Positions 17,299 through 26,914 of a DNA stretch of 64,000 bases are shown in pieces. The notes under the pieces are model-generated. The model was given only the letters and a program-made list of their open reading frames with translations. It did not search any database and was not told the origin of the DNA. The stretch is from Bombilactobacillus bombi (GTDB lineage Bacteria > Bacillota > Bacilli > Lactobacillales > Lactobacillaceae): assembly GCF_003522965.1 (NCBI RefSeq), contig NZ_CP031513.1, positions 620,001 through 684,000 of the forward strand. Reading direction: 5' to 3'. The stretch's first letter is position 1, and each line of letters begins with the position of its first letter. Both the position numbers and the translations under genes were made by a program.

Positions 17299-18267
17299 CT
17301 ACATAGGGCGATAATCTTGTAATCGTTCATAATAGGATTTCTTAGAAATATATTCGTCCCAACATTCAAAGAAATTAGCAATTCTTGGAATACTGGATTT
17401 TTCATGACGAAAAATAAAACTCATTTCAAATTTAATTTTTGGATCTAGTGGAGTTTGATATAAGTGAATCTTATCTTGATTGGCGATCACAAAACTCTCT
17501 GGAAAGGCTGCATAATAATTTTTTTGTTGAGCAAACCGCAAAATTTGTAAAGGTGAGGCAAACCGTCCTTGACTTTTGGGCGGATCAATTAATTGATTTT
17601 TGAAGTGTTCTCGCAAAAGCTCAGTTAAATAGTAATCATTAGGGTATGTTACCCAAGGATGAGCTGTCACGTATTTAAGTTTTAAAGATTTTTTTTGAAT
17701 CCATTTTTTATTATTATGCAACAAAATTAAACGTTCATCCATAATCTTCCGTGCACAATATTGTTTCCAGTTTTTAATTGATTTATCTGGAAGATACATA
17801 ATAGCAATATCAATTTGGTTATTTTCCAAATCACTCCATAAAGCTCGGCGCGTAAGAAGTGATACTTCGATTTCTACTTCTGGTTGTAAATCATTATAGT
17901 GAATAATGAAATCTTCTAAAACTTGGTCCTCAATAGTTGCTAGTAAGCCAATCCTAATTGAGCCGGTTGAAGCCATGGTAGATTTTTGAATATTGTCAAC
18001 AGCTGTAATCATGGTTTGGTAAATGTCAGTCACTGCACTTAAAAGTATCCGTCCTGCATCAGTTAGATTAATTTGCTTTCCCACTGTATAAAATAAAGGA
18101 GTGCCAATACCATGTTCTAATTTTTTGATTTGCTGAGTTAGAGCTGGTTGTGTAATTCCCAATGATCTTGCTGTTTTAGTGTAACTTAAAGTATGAGCTA
18201 ACTTAGCAAAATAACTCAACGATTTAGAAGTTAATGAATTAATAAAATCATCTTTACCAGAATTCAT
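17299..18267 (-). CDS. LysR family transcriptional regulator
   Basis: The 322-residue protein has an N-terminal winged helix-turn-helix (LSYTKTARSLGITQPALTQQIKKLE, about 30-54, in two helices). The effector-binding domain from about 95 onwards opens with GSIRIGLLATIEDQVL. The N-terminus carries about 15 extra residues compared with usual LysR proteins. It begins 17 bases after parC on the same strand and is likely cotranscribed with parE-parC. A LysR gene is normally divergent from its target, so the regulon is not evident here. Confidence 0.9.
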   Translation of the reverse strand: MNSGKDDFINSLTSKSLSYFAKLAHTLSYTKTARSLGITQPALTQQIKKLEHGIGTPLFYTVGKQINLTDAGRILLSAVTDIYQTMITAVDNIQKSTMASTGSIRIGLLATIEDQVLEDFIIHYNDLQPEVEIEVSLLTRRALWSDLENNQIDIAIMYLPDKSIKNWKQYCARKIMDERLILLHNNKKWIQKKSLKLKYVTAHPWVTYPNDYYLTELLREHFKNQLIDPPKSQGRFASPLQILRFAQQKNYYAAFPESFVIANQDKIHLYQTPLDPKIKFEMSFIFRHEKSSIPRIANFFECWDEYISKKSYYERLQDYRPM

Positions 18268-18284
18268 AATGACTCCCCCATATT

Positions 18285-20777
18285 TTATTCATTGTTGTCT
18301 CCCTTATTTTCAGAATTGTTTGATGTAGTTGGACGTGCATTTATGAATGCTTGCTCAATTGTACCTGATTTTTCCAAATCAATAACAAAAGAACCATTAG
18401 AGTAACGATCACCAAAATTAAATTCGCTAGGATCAATGTCAATTTCGCCAGCATTTGTAGTCATAACTTTTAATATCTCATCATTAGTTAGCAAACGCGC
18501 AATTTTTATTCGATGAGGCTTATTCTTTAATTCTCGTAAAGTTAAAACTCCACGACGGGCTCGGGAACTTTCTGAAAGTTCAGATAGTTCCATTTTCTTG
18601 AAAGCTCCTCTTTGAGTCAAGATGATGATAAATTGCTTTTTAGACGGATCCACTACATCATAATCCACCACTTGGTCTTGATCCTTAAGGGACATAAATT
18701 TAACACCAGCGGCTTGCGCACGCACGATAGGTATTTCCTCAATACTAAAACGCAATGCATAAGATTTTTCCGTAAAACCAATCACTTGTAAATTAGCATT
18801 TGATTCAGACAAATAAAAAACACGCAAAATTTTACTATTATCAGAATGTAATTTCATGGTTTTTATTGCGCGCGAACGATAAGTCCTTCCCGGTAACAAA
18901 TCTGCAAATTTCACTTGCTTGATATAACCATCAGTGGTCGCAAATAAAAACTTGCCCGGACCTTTTAAGTCTTTAAACACAAAAGCATTTAATATTTCTT
19001 CATCTGGATTTAAGCCAATAGTTTGTGATAAATGTTGACCAGTATCTTTCCAACGCACATCGTCTAGTTCATGAATTGGACGATAAATTAAATGTCCTTG
19101 ATTAGTAAAAATATAAAGGTGATCTAAAGTTGAAGCTTCACAATCTAGGATTGGATTATCTTCCGGACGCAAACCATTATCGGTTGCAGTTGAAGCTTGA
19201 TATGAGCGCAAACTACTCCGTTTAAGATATCCTTGTCGACTAACTAAAACTCGAACTGTTTCTTCAGTTACCATCACTCGCCGATCAATTTTTATTTCAG
19301 CAACTTCTGCTTCAATTTTCGTCAGCCGGGGTGTAGCAAATTCTTTTTTAATCGCTTGTAATTCTTGTTTAATAACCTTCAATAATTGCTTTGGATTAGC
19401 AATGATAGCTTGATAGCCAATAATTGATTTTTGTAGCTGCGCCTGTTCTTTTTGAAGTTGTGTAACATCTGTATTTGTTAGACGATACAGTTGCAATGCC
19501 ACAATTGCGCTGGCTTGTTCTTTAGAAAATTGATGTTCAGCTACTAAATTTTTAACTGCATCACTTTTATTCTTGCTGGCTCTAATGGTATGAATTACTT
19601 GATCAAGAATTGAAAGAGCCTTAATTAAGCCATCAACAATATGCAATCTCTTTTGAGCCTTGTCCAAATCAAAGTTAGTTCTTCTTAAAACTACTTCCTT
19701 TTGATGATCAATATAAGCCTTTAGGATTGGCAAAAGTCCCAGTTGCTGGGGGCGCATCTTAGCAATTGCCACCATGTTGAAATTATAAGTCACTTGTAAA
19801 TCGGTATTTTTGAATAAGTAATTCAAAACTGCTTGCGCATTGACATCACGTTTTAGTTCAATCACAATGCTTAATCCATGTCGATCAGATTCATCTCGCA
19901 CCTCAGCAATACCATCAATTGTTTTTAGTAATCTTATTTCATCAATCTTTTTTACTAAAAGTGCTTTATTAACTTCATATGGAATTTCCGTTACAATAAT
20001 TTGACTGCGATGACCGCGTAATTCTTGAATTTTCGTTTTAGAACGTAAAATTACTTTGCCACGACCAGTTTGATAAGCTTTTTTAATGCCACTTTTTCCT
20101 TGCAAAATTCCACCCGTAGGGAAATCGGGACCTTGTACATATTGCATAGCCTCATCTAAAGTCAACTCGGGATTATCAATTAAGGCAATAGTAGCATCAA
20201 TGACTTCACCTAAATTATGCGGAGGAATCTCAGTAGCATAACCGGCAGAAATACCAGTAGCACCATTGACTAACAAATTAGGAAAACGTGCTGGTAAAAC
20301 TGTTGGTTCTTCTAACGTGTCGTCGAAATTTAAAACCATATCGACAACATCTTTTTCAATATCCTGTAATAACGCTTCTGAAGCTTTGCTCAAACGAGCC
20401 TCAGTATAACGCATAGCTGCTGGAGGATCGCCATCCATGGAACCATTATTACCATGCATTTCAATTAAAGGTACTCGTAATTTCCATGATTGACTTAACC
20501 GAACTAAAGCTTCATAAATAGGCGTGTCCCCATGTGGATGAAAATTACCCATTACATTACCAACCGATTTGGCAGATTTACGAAAAGCCTTGTCAAAAGT
20601 ATTGCCATCTACATGCATTGCATAGAGAATTCGCCGCTGTACTGGCTTCAGTCCATCACGCACATCTGGAAGAGCTCGTTCTTGAATAATATATTTGGAA
20701 TAGCGACCAAAACGATCACCCATAATTTCTTCCAAAGAAAGCTCTTGAATTTTGGAACTATCTGCCACTTTCTTCAC
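18285..20777 (-). CDS. parC: DNA topoisomerase IV subunit A
   Basis: ParC is the DNA-cleaving subunit of topoisomerase IV, which decatenates sister chromosomes. The 830-residue protein has the cleavage domain with catalytic Tyr124 (AAMRYTEARL), the tower and coiled-coil region around 370-470, and a beta-pinwheel C-terminal domain. In the quinolone-resistance region the sequence is HPHGDTPIYEALVR, so the position usually Ser is Thr85 and the usual Asp/Glu is Glu89. The C-terminus is acidic and polar. The gene starts 5 bases after parE, so the two are cotranscribed. Functionally it complements the nearby dif system. Confidence 0.97.
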   Translation of the reverse strand: MKKVADSSKIQELSLEEIMGDRFGRYSKYIIQERALPDVRDGLKPVQRRILYAMHVDGNTFDKAFRKSAKSVGNVMGNFHPHGDTPIYEALVRLSQSWKLRVPLIEMHGNNGSMDGDPPAAMRYTEARLSKASEALLQDIEKDVVDMVLNFDDTLEEPTVLPARFPNLLVNGATGISAGYATEIPPHNLGEVIDATIALIDNPELTLDEAMQYVQGPDFPTGGILQGKSGIKKAYQTGRGKVILRSKTKIQELRGHRSQIIVTEIPYEVNKALLVKKIDEIRLLKTIDGIAEVRDESDRHGLSIVIELKRDVNAQAVLNYLFKNTDLQVTYNFNMVAIAKMRPQQLGLLPILKAYIDHQKEVVLRRTNFDLDKAQKRLHIVDGLIKALSILDQVIHTIRASKNKSDAVKNLVAEHQFSKEQASAIVALQLYRLTNTDVTQLQKEQAQLQKSIIGYQAIIANPKQLLKVIKQELQAIKKEFATPRLTKIEAEVAEIKIDRRVMVTEETVRVLVSRQGYLKRSSLRSYQASTATDNGLRPEDNPILDCEASTLDHLYIFTNQGHLIYRPIHELDDVRWKDTGQHLSQTIGLNPDEEILNAFVFKDLKGPGKFLFATTDGYIKQVKFADLLPGRTYRSRAIKTMKLHSDNSKILRVFYLSESNANLQVIGFTEKSYALRFSIEEIPIVRAQAAGVKFMSLKDQDQVVDYDVVDPSKKQFIIILTQRGAFKKMELSELSESSRARRGVLTLRELKNKPHRIKIARLLTNDEILKVMTTNAGEIDIDPSEFNFGDRYSNGSFVIDLEKSGTIEQAFINARPTTSNNSENKGDNNE

Positions 20778-20782
20778 TCACT

Positions 20783-22783
20783 TTATTTTGAATTTAATTG
20801 ATTTTTTAAATCACGTTTAGCAAGAACATTCTTGCTTGAATCAGTTTCCAAAAGACTGCCGTCTTCTTCTAGATTAAATTTAACATTTTCTTCAATCCAT
20901 TCCCGGCGAGGTTCCACTTTATCGCCCATCAATGTTGTCACTCGTCTTTCGGCAAGAGCCGCATCATCAATTCGAACCCGCACCAAAGTACGAGTAGCAG
21001 GATTCATTGTGGTTTCCCAAAGTTGACCAGAATTCATTTCACCTAATCCTTTAAAACGCTGCAAACTATACCCCGGACCCATTTGCTTAATTTCAGCATT
21101 TAATTCAGAATCGGTCCATGCGTATTCAATTTTTAGTTTGTCTCCACGCCCCTTTTGTAGCTTGTACAAAGGTGGTAAAGCAATATATACTTTGCCTGCT
21201 TCAATTAAAGGACGCATGTAACGATAGAAAAAGGTTAATAACAAGATTTGAATATGCGCACCATCGGTATCAGCATCAGTCATAATAATAACTTTATCAT
21301 AATTACTATCTTCGGCTTTGAATTCAGGACCTACGCCAGCACCAATTGTATAAATCATAGTATTAATTTCTTCATTTTTAAAAATATCATCCAGCTTCGC
21401 CTTTTGAGTATTTAATACTTTCCCCCGGAGCGGTAAAATGGCTTGAAACTTGCGATCACGTCCCTGCTTAGCAGAACCACCGGCGGAGTTTCCTTCGACT
21501 AAGTATAACTCATTTTTTTGAGGATTACGTGACTGCGCAGGCGTCAATTTACCCGAAAGTACACCTTGATCTTTCTTTTTTCTTTTACCAGAACGGGTAT
21601 TCTCACGGGCTTTGCGCGCAGCTTCGCGGGCTTCGCGCGCTTTTAAGGCTTTTTTAACTAAAGTTTGTCCAAAATCTCCGTTTTCTAAAAGATAAAAAGA
21701 CATCTGCGTATAAACAACGTTATCTACGGCTCCACGGGCCTCGGTAGTTCCTAATTTACTCTTAGTTTGCCCTTCAAATTGTAGTAAATCTTCAGGTATC
21801 CGTACAGATAAAACGGCGCTTAAACCTTCGCGGACATCTGTCCCTTCTAAGTTCTTATCATTTTCTTTAAGTAACCCGACTTTGCGAGCATATTCGTTAA
21901 ACGCCTTGGTTAAACCAGTTTTCATGCCTACTTCATGGCTACCACCATCGGGTGTGCGCACATTGTTCACAAATGAAATCATATTTTCTGAATAACCATC
22001 ATTATATTGGCCGGAGAACTCCACTTCAATATTATTTTGGTGGCCATCAAAATAAAAAACATCTTTAATGGGATCTTTACCTTCATTGAGATATCTCACA
22101 AAAGATTGAATTCCATCAGGAAAAAAGTACTCTTCCTTATGCGCTGAATCAGTTCTTAAATCAGTTAAGGTGATCGTAACACCCTTTAAAAGAAAAGCCG
22201 ATTCTCGCAAACGTTCAGCCAAGGTATTAAAATTAAACGTAGTTGTTTGAAAAATTTCAGGATCTGGCTTAAAAGAAATTGTGGTTCCACTTGTTTGTTT
22301 AACTTTACCGATTTTTTTAAGCGTTCCTTGTGGTTGACCACCATGAGCAAACTCTTCTTCATAGGCAATGTGATCTCGTACAACTCGAACTTTGAGCCAT
22401 TCGGATAGGGCGTTAACTACTGATGAACCTACTCCATGCAAACCACCAGAAGTCTTATAATTATTTTCAGAAAATTTACCCCCAGCGTGTAAAACTGTTA
22501 AAATAACTTCAATAGTGGGAATACCAGATTTATGCATCCCGGTTGGCATCCCTCGACCTTGATCGGCCACTGTTATAGAATTATCAGGATTAATTATTAC
22601 ATCGATATTTTTTCCAAAGCCAGCCAAGGCTTCATCAACTGAATTATCAACAATTTCATACACTAAATGATGTAAGCCGCGAACATCCGTAGAACCAATA
22701 TACATTCCAGGACGTTTGCGTACAGCTTCCAAACCATGTAAAATCTGAATAGATGAATCATCATATTGTTGTTTTTTAACCAT
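20783..22783 (-). CDS. parE: DNA topoisomerase IV subunit B
   Basis: ParE is the ATPase subunit of topoisomerase IV. The 666-residue protein shows the GHKL ATPase motifs VDNSVDEAL (Asn/Glu), DQGRGMPTG and GGLHGVGSSVVNALS. The QTK-loop region QTKSKLG and the TOPRIM domain follow, with EGNSAGGSAKQGRDR and DADTDGAHI. A Lys/Arg-rich insertion (about 375-400) lies between the ATPase and TOPRIM parts. It is ParE rather than GyrB because it pairs with parC and lies divergent from plsY, a common Firmicute arrangement. Confidence 0.96.
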   Translation of the reverse strand: MVKKQQYDDSSIQILHGLEAVRKRPGMYIGSTDVRGLHHLVYEIVDNSVDEALAGFGKNIDVIINPDNSITVADQGRGMPTGMHKSGIPTIEVILTVLHAGGKFSENNYKTSGGLHGVGSSVVNALSEWLKVRVVRDHIAYEEEFAHGGQPQGTLKKIGKVKQTSGTTISFKPDPEIFQTTTFNFNTLAERLRESAFLLKGVTITLTDLRTDSAHKEEYFFPDGIQSFVRYLNEGKDPIKDVFYFDGHQNNIEVEFSGQYNDGYSENMISFVNNVRTPDGGSHEVGMKTGLTKAFNEYARKVGLLKENDKNLEGTDVREGLSAVLSVRIPEDLLQFEGQTKSKLGTTEARGAVDNVVYTQMSFYLLENGDFGQTLVKKALKAREAREAARKARENTRSGKRKKKDQGVLSGKLTPAQSRNPQKNELYLVEGNSAGGSAKQGRDRKFQAILPLRGKVLNTQKAKLDDIFKNEEINTMIYTIGAGVGPEFKAEDSNYDKVIIMTDADTDGAHIQILLLTFFYRYMRPLIEAGKVYIALPPLYKLQKGRGDKLKIEYAWTDSELNAEIKQMGPGYSLQRFKGLGEMNSGQLWETTMNPATRTLVRVRIDDAALAERRVTTLMGDKVEPRREWIEENVKFNLEEDGSLLETDSSKNVLAKRDLKNQLNSK

Positions 22784-22895
22784 TAATCGAATCTCACTTT
22801 CAAAAAAAGAACAGTATAGTTATTTAATTTGTATTAAAATATCTTTGATACACAATTTCGAATTAAAAAAGGTATCTTCATTGGAGGTTTAATAA

Positions 22896-23516
22896 TTGAA
22901 ACTTATAATCTGTTTTATTCTGGCATATTTAATTGGCTCTATTCCCTCAGCTTACTTACTAGGAAAAATTTATTTTCATCAAGATATCCGACAGTTAGGT
23001 AGTGGCAATATTGGGACCACTAATACTTTTAGAACTTTTGGATTTTTCCCGGGGACAACGGTTCTGTTACTAGATATTTTTAAAGGCACCTTAGGAGCCA
23101 GTCTACCGTTATTTTTAGGTGTTCCTGGTAAACAATGGGTTTTACTAGTCGGAATTGCTGCTGTTATTGGCCATTGCTTTCCCATTTTTCTGCATTTTAA
23201 AGGTGGAAAGGCTGTTGCCACAGGTTCTGGAATTTTATTAGCTTATAATCCCGTGCTATTTTTAGTTGCAGCTACCATGTTTGCAGCTTTAGTATTGTTA
23301 ACCAGTACAGTTAGTATTGCTAGCTTAGTAGTAATGCCCGTCTTTACAATTATCACTTTTGTGATTCATGATTACTACTTGTTATTAGCTGCTATTATTG
23401 TCACCATTATTATTTATATTCGCCATTTACCAAATATTAAACGTTTGGCAAAGCATCAAGAGAATCTTGTTCACATCGGTTTAGTTTATTATTTACAAAA
23501 GAAGCGCCATCAGTAA
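22896..23516 (+). CDS. plsY: acyl-phosphate:glycerol-3-phosphate acyltransferase PlsY
   Basis: PlsY is a membrane enzyme that makes lysophosphatidic acid, the first step of phospholipid synthesis. The 206-residue protein shows about five membrane segments and the three conserved motifs: GSIPSAYLLGK, GSGNIGTTNTFR and HCFPIFLHFKGGKAVATG. The start codon is TTG, with GGAGG eight bases upstream. It is divergent from parE, a conserved Firmicute arrangement. Confidence 0.95.
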   Translation: MKLIICFILAYLIGSIPSAYLLGKIYFHQDIRQLGSGNIGTTNTFRTFGFFPGTTVLLLDIFKGTLGASLPLFLGVPGKQWVLLVGIAAVIGHCFPIFLHFKGGKAVATGSGILLAYNPVLFLVAATMFAALVLLTSTVSIASLVVMPVFTIITFVIHDYYLLLAAIIVTIIIYIRHLPNIKRLAKHQENLVHIGLVYYLQKKRHQ

Positions 23517-23674
23517 TTATACACCAGAACGTTTGTTCGGTTAAGCCTCAATTTTAAAAATTGGAATAATTATTGAAAGCAAACTATATTGTAACTAATT
23601 TTTAGCTAAATTGAAACTCGAATAATAATTAATAACTTAAAGAATCTATAATTTTATATTATAAGAGTGCTTAT

Positions 23675-23708
23675 AAAGCTGGAACATACTTTTGTTCGAG
23701 CTTTTTAT
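23675..23708 (+). terminator. intrinsic terminator downstream of plsY
   Basis: A 12-bp stem with one G-G mismatch (AAAGCTGGAACA at 23675-23686 with 23693-23704) is followed by CTTTTTATATT. It lies about 160 bases after the plsY stop. The bases between show nothing recognisable. Confidence 0.7.
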
Positions 23709-23764
23709 ATTATACAAGTAACAAAAGATTTAAGTACATACTAGTTGTGATAATATTATTTAGC

Positions 23765-23801
23765 AAAAAAATAGCTCAGTATTCTTTAAAATACTCAGCT
23801 A
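23765..23801 (-). terminator. intrinsic terminator of the methionine transport operon
   Basis: A 12-bp stem with one mismatch (23772-23783 with 23790-23801) ends on the minus strand in a run of six Ts (A-run 23765-23770), eight bases after the metI stop. Confidence 0.8.
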
Positions 23802-23808
23802 GTAACAA

Positions 23809-24498
23809 TTAATGTTGTAATTTTTTCACTGCGAAATCCCCAATTCCTTGGACAATAAAGACTAAAATCAAAATTAAAATCATTGACACAATTGTGACGT
23901 CATTTTCAAAACGCTGATATCCGACGGCAATGGCCATATTACCCAGGCCACCGCCACCGACAGCACCCGCCATAGCGGTTAACCCAATTAAACTAATTAA
24001 AGTCAAAGTGGCCGAACGAATTAACTCTGGTAGTCCTTCTGTTAAATAAACATGATAGATAATCTGCCAAGGTGATAACCCCATTGCTTGGGCCGCCTCT
24101 ATGATTCCTGGATCCACTTCCACTAAAGCTAATTGAACCTGACGTGCAAAAAATGGAGCTGTTCCAATGATTAACGGCACCAAAGCTCCTGTAGGACCAA
24201 TTGTTTGTCCTACAATTAGCTTCGTAAACGGTCCAATAACTGCCAGTAAAACTACAAAAGGAATAGAGCGAAATAAATTAACTAATTTATCTAACACATA
24301 ATATAACCGCTTATGAGGCAAAATTCCATTGGCATCAGTAACCAGTAAAGCAATGCCTAAAATTATTCCCAAAATACCTGCAAAAATTGCACTAATAAAA
24401 GTCATATATAAGGTTTGGTAAATTGCAACTTCAAATCCATTATCACCACTCCAATTGGCAACTACGTTGGGCATCCAAGTATTAATTAATTTAACCAT
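23809..24498 (-). CDS. metI: methionine ABC transporter permease MetI
   Basis: This is the membrane component of the MetNIQ importer for methionine. The 229-residue protein has about five membrane helices and the conserved permease loop EAAQAMGLSPWQIIYHVYL (the EAA motif that contacts MetN). The family segment AMAGAVGGGGLGNMAI is also present. It directly follows metN with no spacer, and ends the T-box-controlled operon. Confidence 0.95.
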   Translation of the reverse strand: MVKLINTWMPNVVANWSGDNGFEVAIYQTLYMTFISAIFAGILGIILGIALLVTDANGILPHKRLYYVLDKLVNLFRSIPFVVLLAVIGPFTKLIVGQTIGPTGALVPLIIGTAPFFARQVQLALVEVDPGIIEAAQAMGLSPWQIIYHVYLTEGLPELIRSATLTLISLIGLTAMAGAVGGGGLGNMAIAVGYQRFENDVTIVSMILILILVFIVQGIGDFAVKKLQH

Positions 24499-25560
24499 TT
24501 AATTCGCCTCGATTTCTGCTAAATTAATTTGTTTAACATTGACATTTAATTGATTTAAATAAGCTAAGGCCTTTTGGACATCAGTAGCTGAACCATTTAG
24601 TGCTAATAACATAATACCAACTGTTGTCCCTTGTAATTGTTCAATATTGCTAAACAAAATATTTGCTTCTACATTAAATTTTTTATACAACTCCACGACG
24701 ATTGGTTCTTCAGTTACATCCCCTAAATAATTTAATTCAATTAAATTTTGGGCGTTAGCCGGCAAAATTTGACTCTTTTTGATTTCTTTTAGTGCTGGTC
24801 CTAATTGTGTCGAAGAATCAACAAATTTTTTAGTCAAGGCATGCTGTGGTTGGCCAAAGATATCAAGTAAACTGCCTTTTTCTACAATTTTGCCTTGATC
24901 CATAACTGCAACATGGTTACATACTTGCTTGATAGCGTCCATTTCATGAGTAATAATCACAATCGTAATTCCTAAGGATTGATTTAAATACCCTAATAAA
25001 TTCAAAATTTCAGTTGTAGTTTCTGGATCTAACGCACTAGTAGCTTCATCGGAAATCAAAATTTCAGGGTCATTAGCTAGGGCGCGGGCAATGGCAACTC
25101 GTTGTTTTTGCCCTCCTGATAATTGCGAAGGATAATTATCAGCCTTATCACTTAAGCCCACTAATTTTAACAATTTGTTAACCTTTTGTTGCCGCTCAGT
25201 AGAAGTTAGTTTTGAATCCATTAAGGGAAAGTCAACATTTCCAAATACAGTACGCGAATTCAGTAAATTAAAATGTTGAAAAATCATCCCAATATTTTTG
25301 CGTTCCACGCGCAATTGCTTGGGTGTTAACTGTAGCAAGTTTTTATGATTAACGATTACTTGTCCGGCTGTTGGCCTTTGCAAAAGATTAATCACTCGCA
25401 CCAGCGTACTCTTGCCTGCTCCCGAATAACCTATAATTCCATAAACATCCCCTTGCTTGATTTCTAAGGAAACGTCCTGAACTGCATCAACTATTTGATC
25501 CTTTTGCGTAAAACGTACTGCCACTTGATTAAGTTCAATAATTGTCTTCGTTTCTGCCAT
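24499..25560 (-). CDS. metN: methionine ABC transporter ATPase MetN
   Basis: This is the ATPase of the methionine importer, 353 residues. Walker A is GYSGAGKST near 42-50, signature LSGGQKQR near 145, and Walker B is EILISDEATSALD. The C-terminal 80 residues form a NIL domain (ANILFSNIEQLQGTTVGIMLL), which in MetN proteins binds methionine and inhibits transport when the internal pool is high. It sits nine bases downstream of the M20 peptidase gene and abuts metI. Confidence 0.96.
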   Translation of the reverse strand: MAETKTIIELNQVAVRFTQKDQIVDAVQDVSLEIKQGDVYGIIGYSGAGKSTLVRVINLLQRPTAGQVIVNHKNLLQLTPKQLRVERKNIGMIFQHFNLLNSRTVFGNVDFPLMDSKLTSTERQQKVNKLLKLVGLSDKADNYPSQLSGGQKQRVAIARALANDPEILISDEATSALDPETTTEILNLLGYLNQSLGITIVIITHEMDAIKQVCNHVAVMDQGKIVEKGSLLDIFGQPQHALTKKFVDSSTQLGPALKEIKKSQILPANAQNLIELNYLGDVTEEPIVVELYKKFNVEANILFSNIEQLQGTTVGIMLLALNGSATDVQKALAYLNQLNVNVKQINLAEIEAN

Positions 25561-25569
25561 AAATTATAC

Positions 25570-26898
25570 CTACAACCTATCTAAAAATTGATCAAAAAAG
25601 TCAATAAATGCTAAATAATCTTGAATCCGAATATTTTCATTGGGAGCATGATCTCCAGATTTACTGTAACTAACACCACATGATACAATTGGTGCCTGCG
25701 TATATTTATTAATCAAATACATTGGACCAGTTCCAGGGCTGGAAGGCAATAGTTCTACTTGTTGGTCTGATCCATAACACTTTTGGGCAGTATCAACTAA
25801 TAAATCAACTAGTGGATGATTTAAATCCCAACGGTATCCTGCTTCTCCTAAAAGATAATTCACTTTAATATCAGCAAATCCTTGTTCTTGTAAATAGTTA
25901 GTTAGCTTATTAAATAAATCTTGGGGATCTTGATTGGGTACTAATCTAAACTCTAACTTGGCTTTCGCAGTTTTGGGTGTAACTGTTTTAACACCATCGC
26001 CCTCCCAGCCACTACTTAAACCTTCAATATTAATTGTTGGACTAAAAGTTAAATTATAATTAACAGATTTATTTTTGAGCAAAGGTAACTGTAGATCCCA
26101 TTTTTGCTGCAAATCTGGGGTGATTGCCTGATTCACTAAGTCTTGTTCCCTTTTTGTAGGTTCAACCACATCATCATAAAATCCTGGCACTTTAATAGTA
26201 CCATCGCTATCTCGTAAAGAGGCTAAAGCTGCTACTAAACGCCACGTTGCACTATCGACTACTGCAGCAAAGGAAGAATGCAAATCAATTGCAGCAGAAT
26301 TAGCTACTAATTCAAAACACAAAACGCCTTTATTTCCACCTTGAATACTAAATTGTTCATGCTCATTTTTGCTGCCCGACTCCCAAATGACTAAATCCGC
26401 TGCTAATAATTGATGATATTTTTGAAGATAGTCTGGCAAATGTTCACTAGCGACTTCTTCTTCACCTTCAATCAAAAATTTAATATTACAAGGCAAATCT
26501 CCATGTTGTTGACGATAAATCTTTAAAGCTGTAATTCGACTAATTAAATCAGCCTTACAATCCGAAACACCACGTCCGATTAACTTATCGGAGGTAACTT
26601 TTAATTTAAAAGGATCTGAATTCCAAAGTTCTACTGGTTCTTCCGGTTGTACATCGTAATGATTGTAAATTAAAATCGTTGTTGAACTAGGGGTTTGAGG
26701 TTTAATTTCTGCAAAAACTAAGGGTACTTGATAATCATCAAAGACCTGAACTTGAGCACCGAAGTCACTTAATAGCTTTTTTAAAAATTGTGCTGTTTCG
26801 ACTTGATATTGCTTCTTAGCTGAAACGGAGGGTAAAGCTATATAATCAGATAAATCCTGCAAAGAACTTTGAATTATTGGATCTGTCAATTTTGTCAT
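25570..26898 (-). CDS. M20 family peptidase (dipeptidase type) in the met operon
   Basis: This is a zinc-dependent exopeptidase-like protein of 442 residues. Metal-site motifs are YNHYDVQP (His-x-Asp), RGVSDCKAD (bridging Asp), IEGEEEVASEHL (catalytic Glu pair) and a late His in SGDHAPNE. The VQP pattern matches the carnosinase/CndP-type dipeptidase branch of M20, and differs from the M20 protein at 14967. It is placed between metQ and metN under a methionine T-box, so a role in releasing methionine from peptides or acyl-methionine is a reasonable inference. Confidence 0.88.
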   Translation of the reverse strand: MTKLTDPIIQSSLQDLSDYIALPSVSAKKQYQVETAQFLKKLLSDFGAQVQVFDDYQVPLVFAEIKPQTPSSTTILIYNHYDVQPEEPVELWNSDPFKLKVTSDKLIGRGVSDCKADLISRITALKIYRQQHGDLPCNIKFLIEGEEEVASEHLPDYLQKYHQLLAADLVIWESGSKNEHEQFSIQGGNKGVLCFELVANSAAIDLHSSFAAVVDSATWRLVAALASLRDSDGTIKVPGFYDDVVEPTKREQDLVNQAITPDLQQKWDLQLPLLKNKSVNYNLTFSPTINIEGLSSGWEGDGVKTVTPKTAKAKLEFRLVPNQDPQDLFNKLTNYLQEQGFADIKVNYLLGEAGYRWDLNHPLVDLLVDTAQKCYGSDQQVELLPSSPGTGPMYLINKYTQAPIVSCGVSYSKSGDHAPNENIRIQDYLAFIDFFDQFLDRL

Positions 26899-26914
26899 TT
26901 TATCGCTCTCTTTA

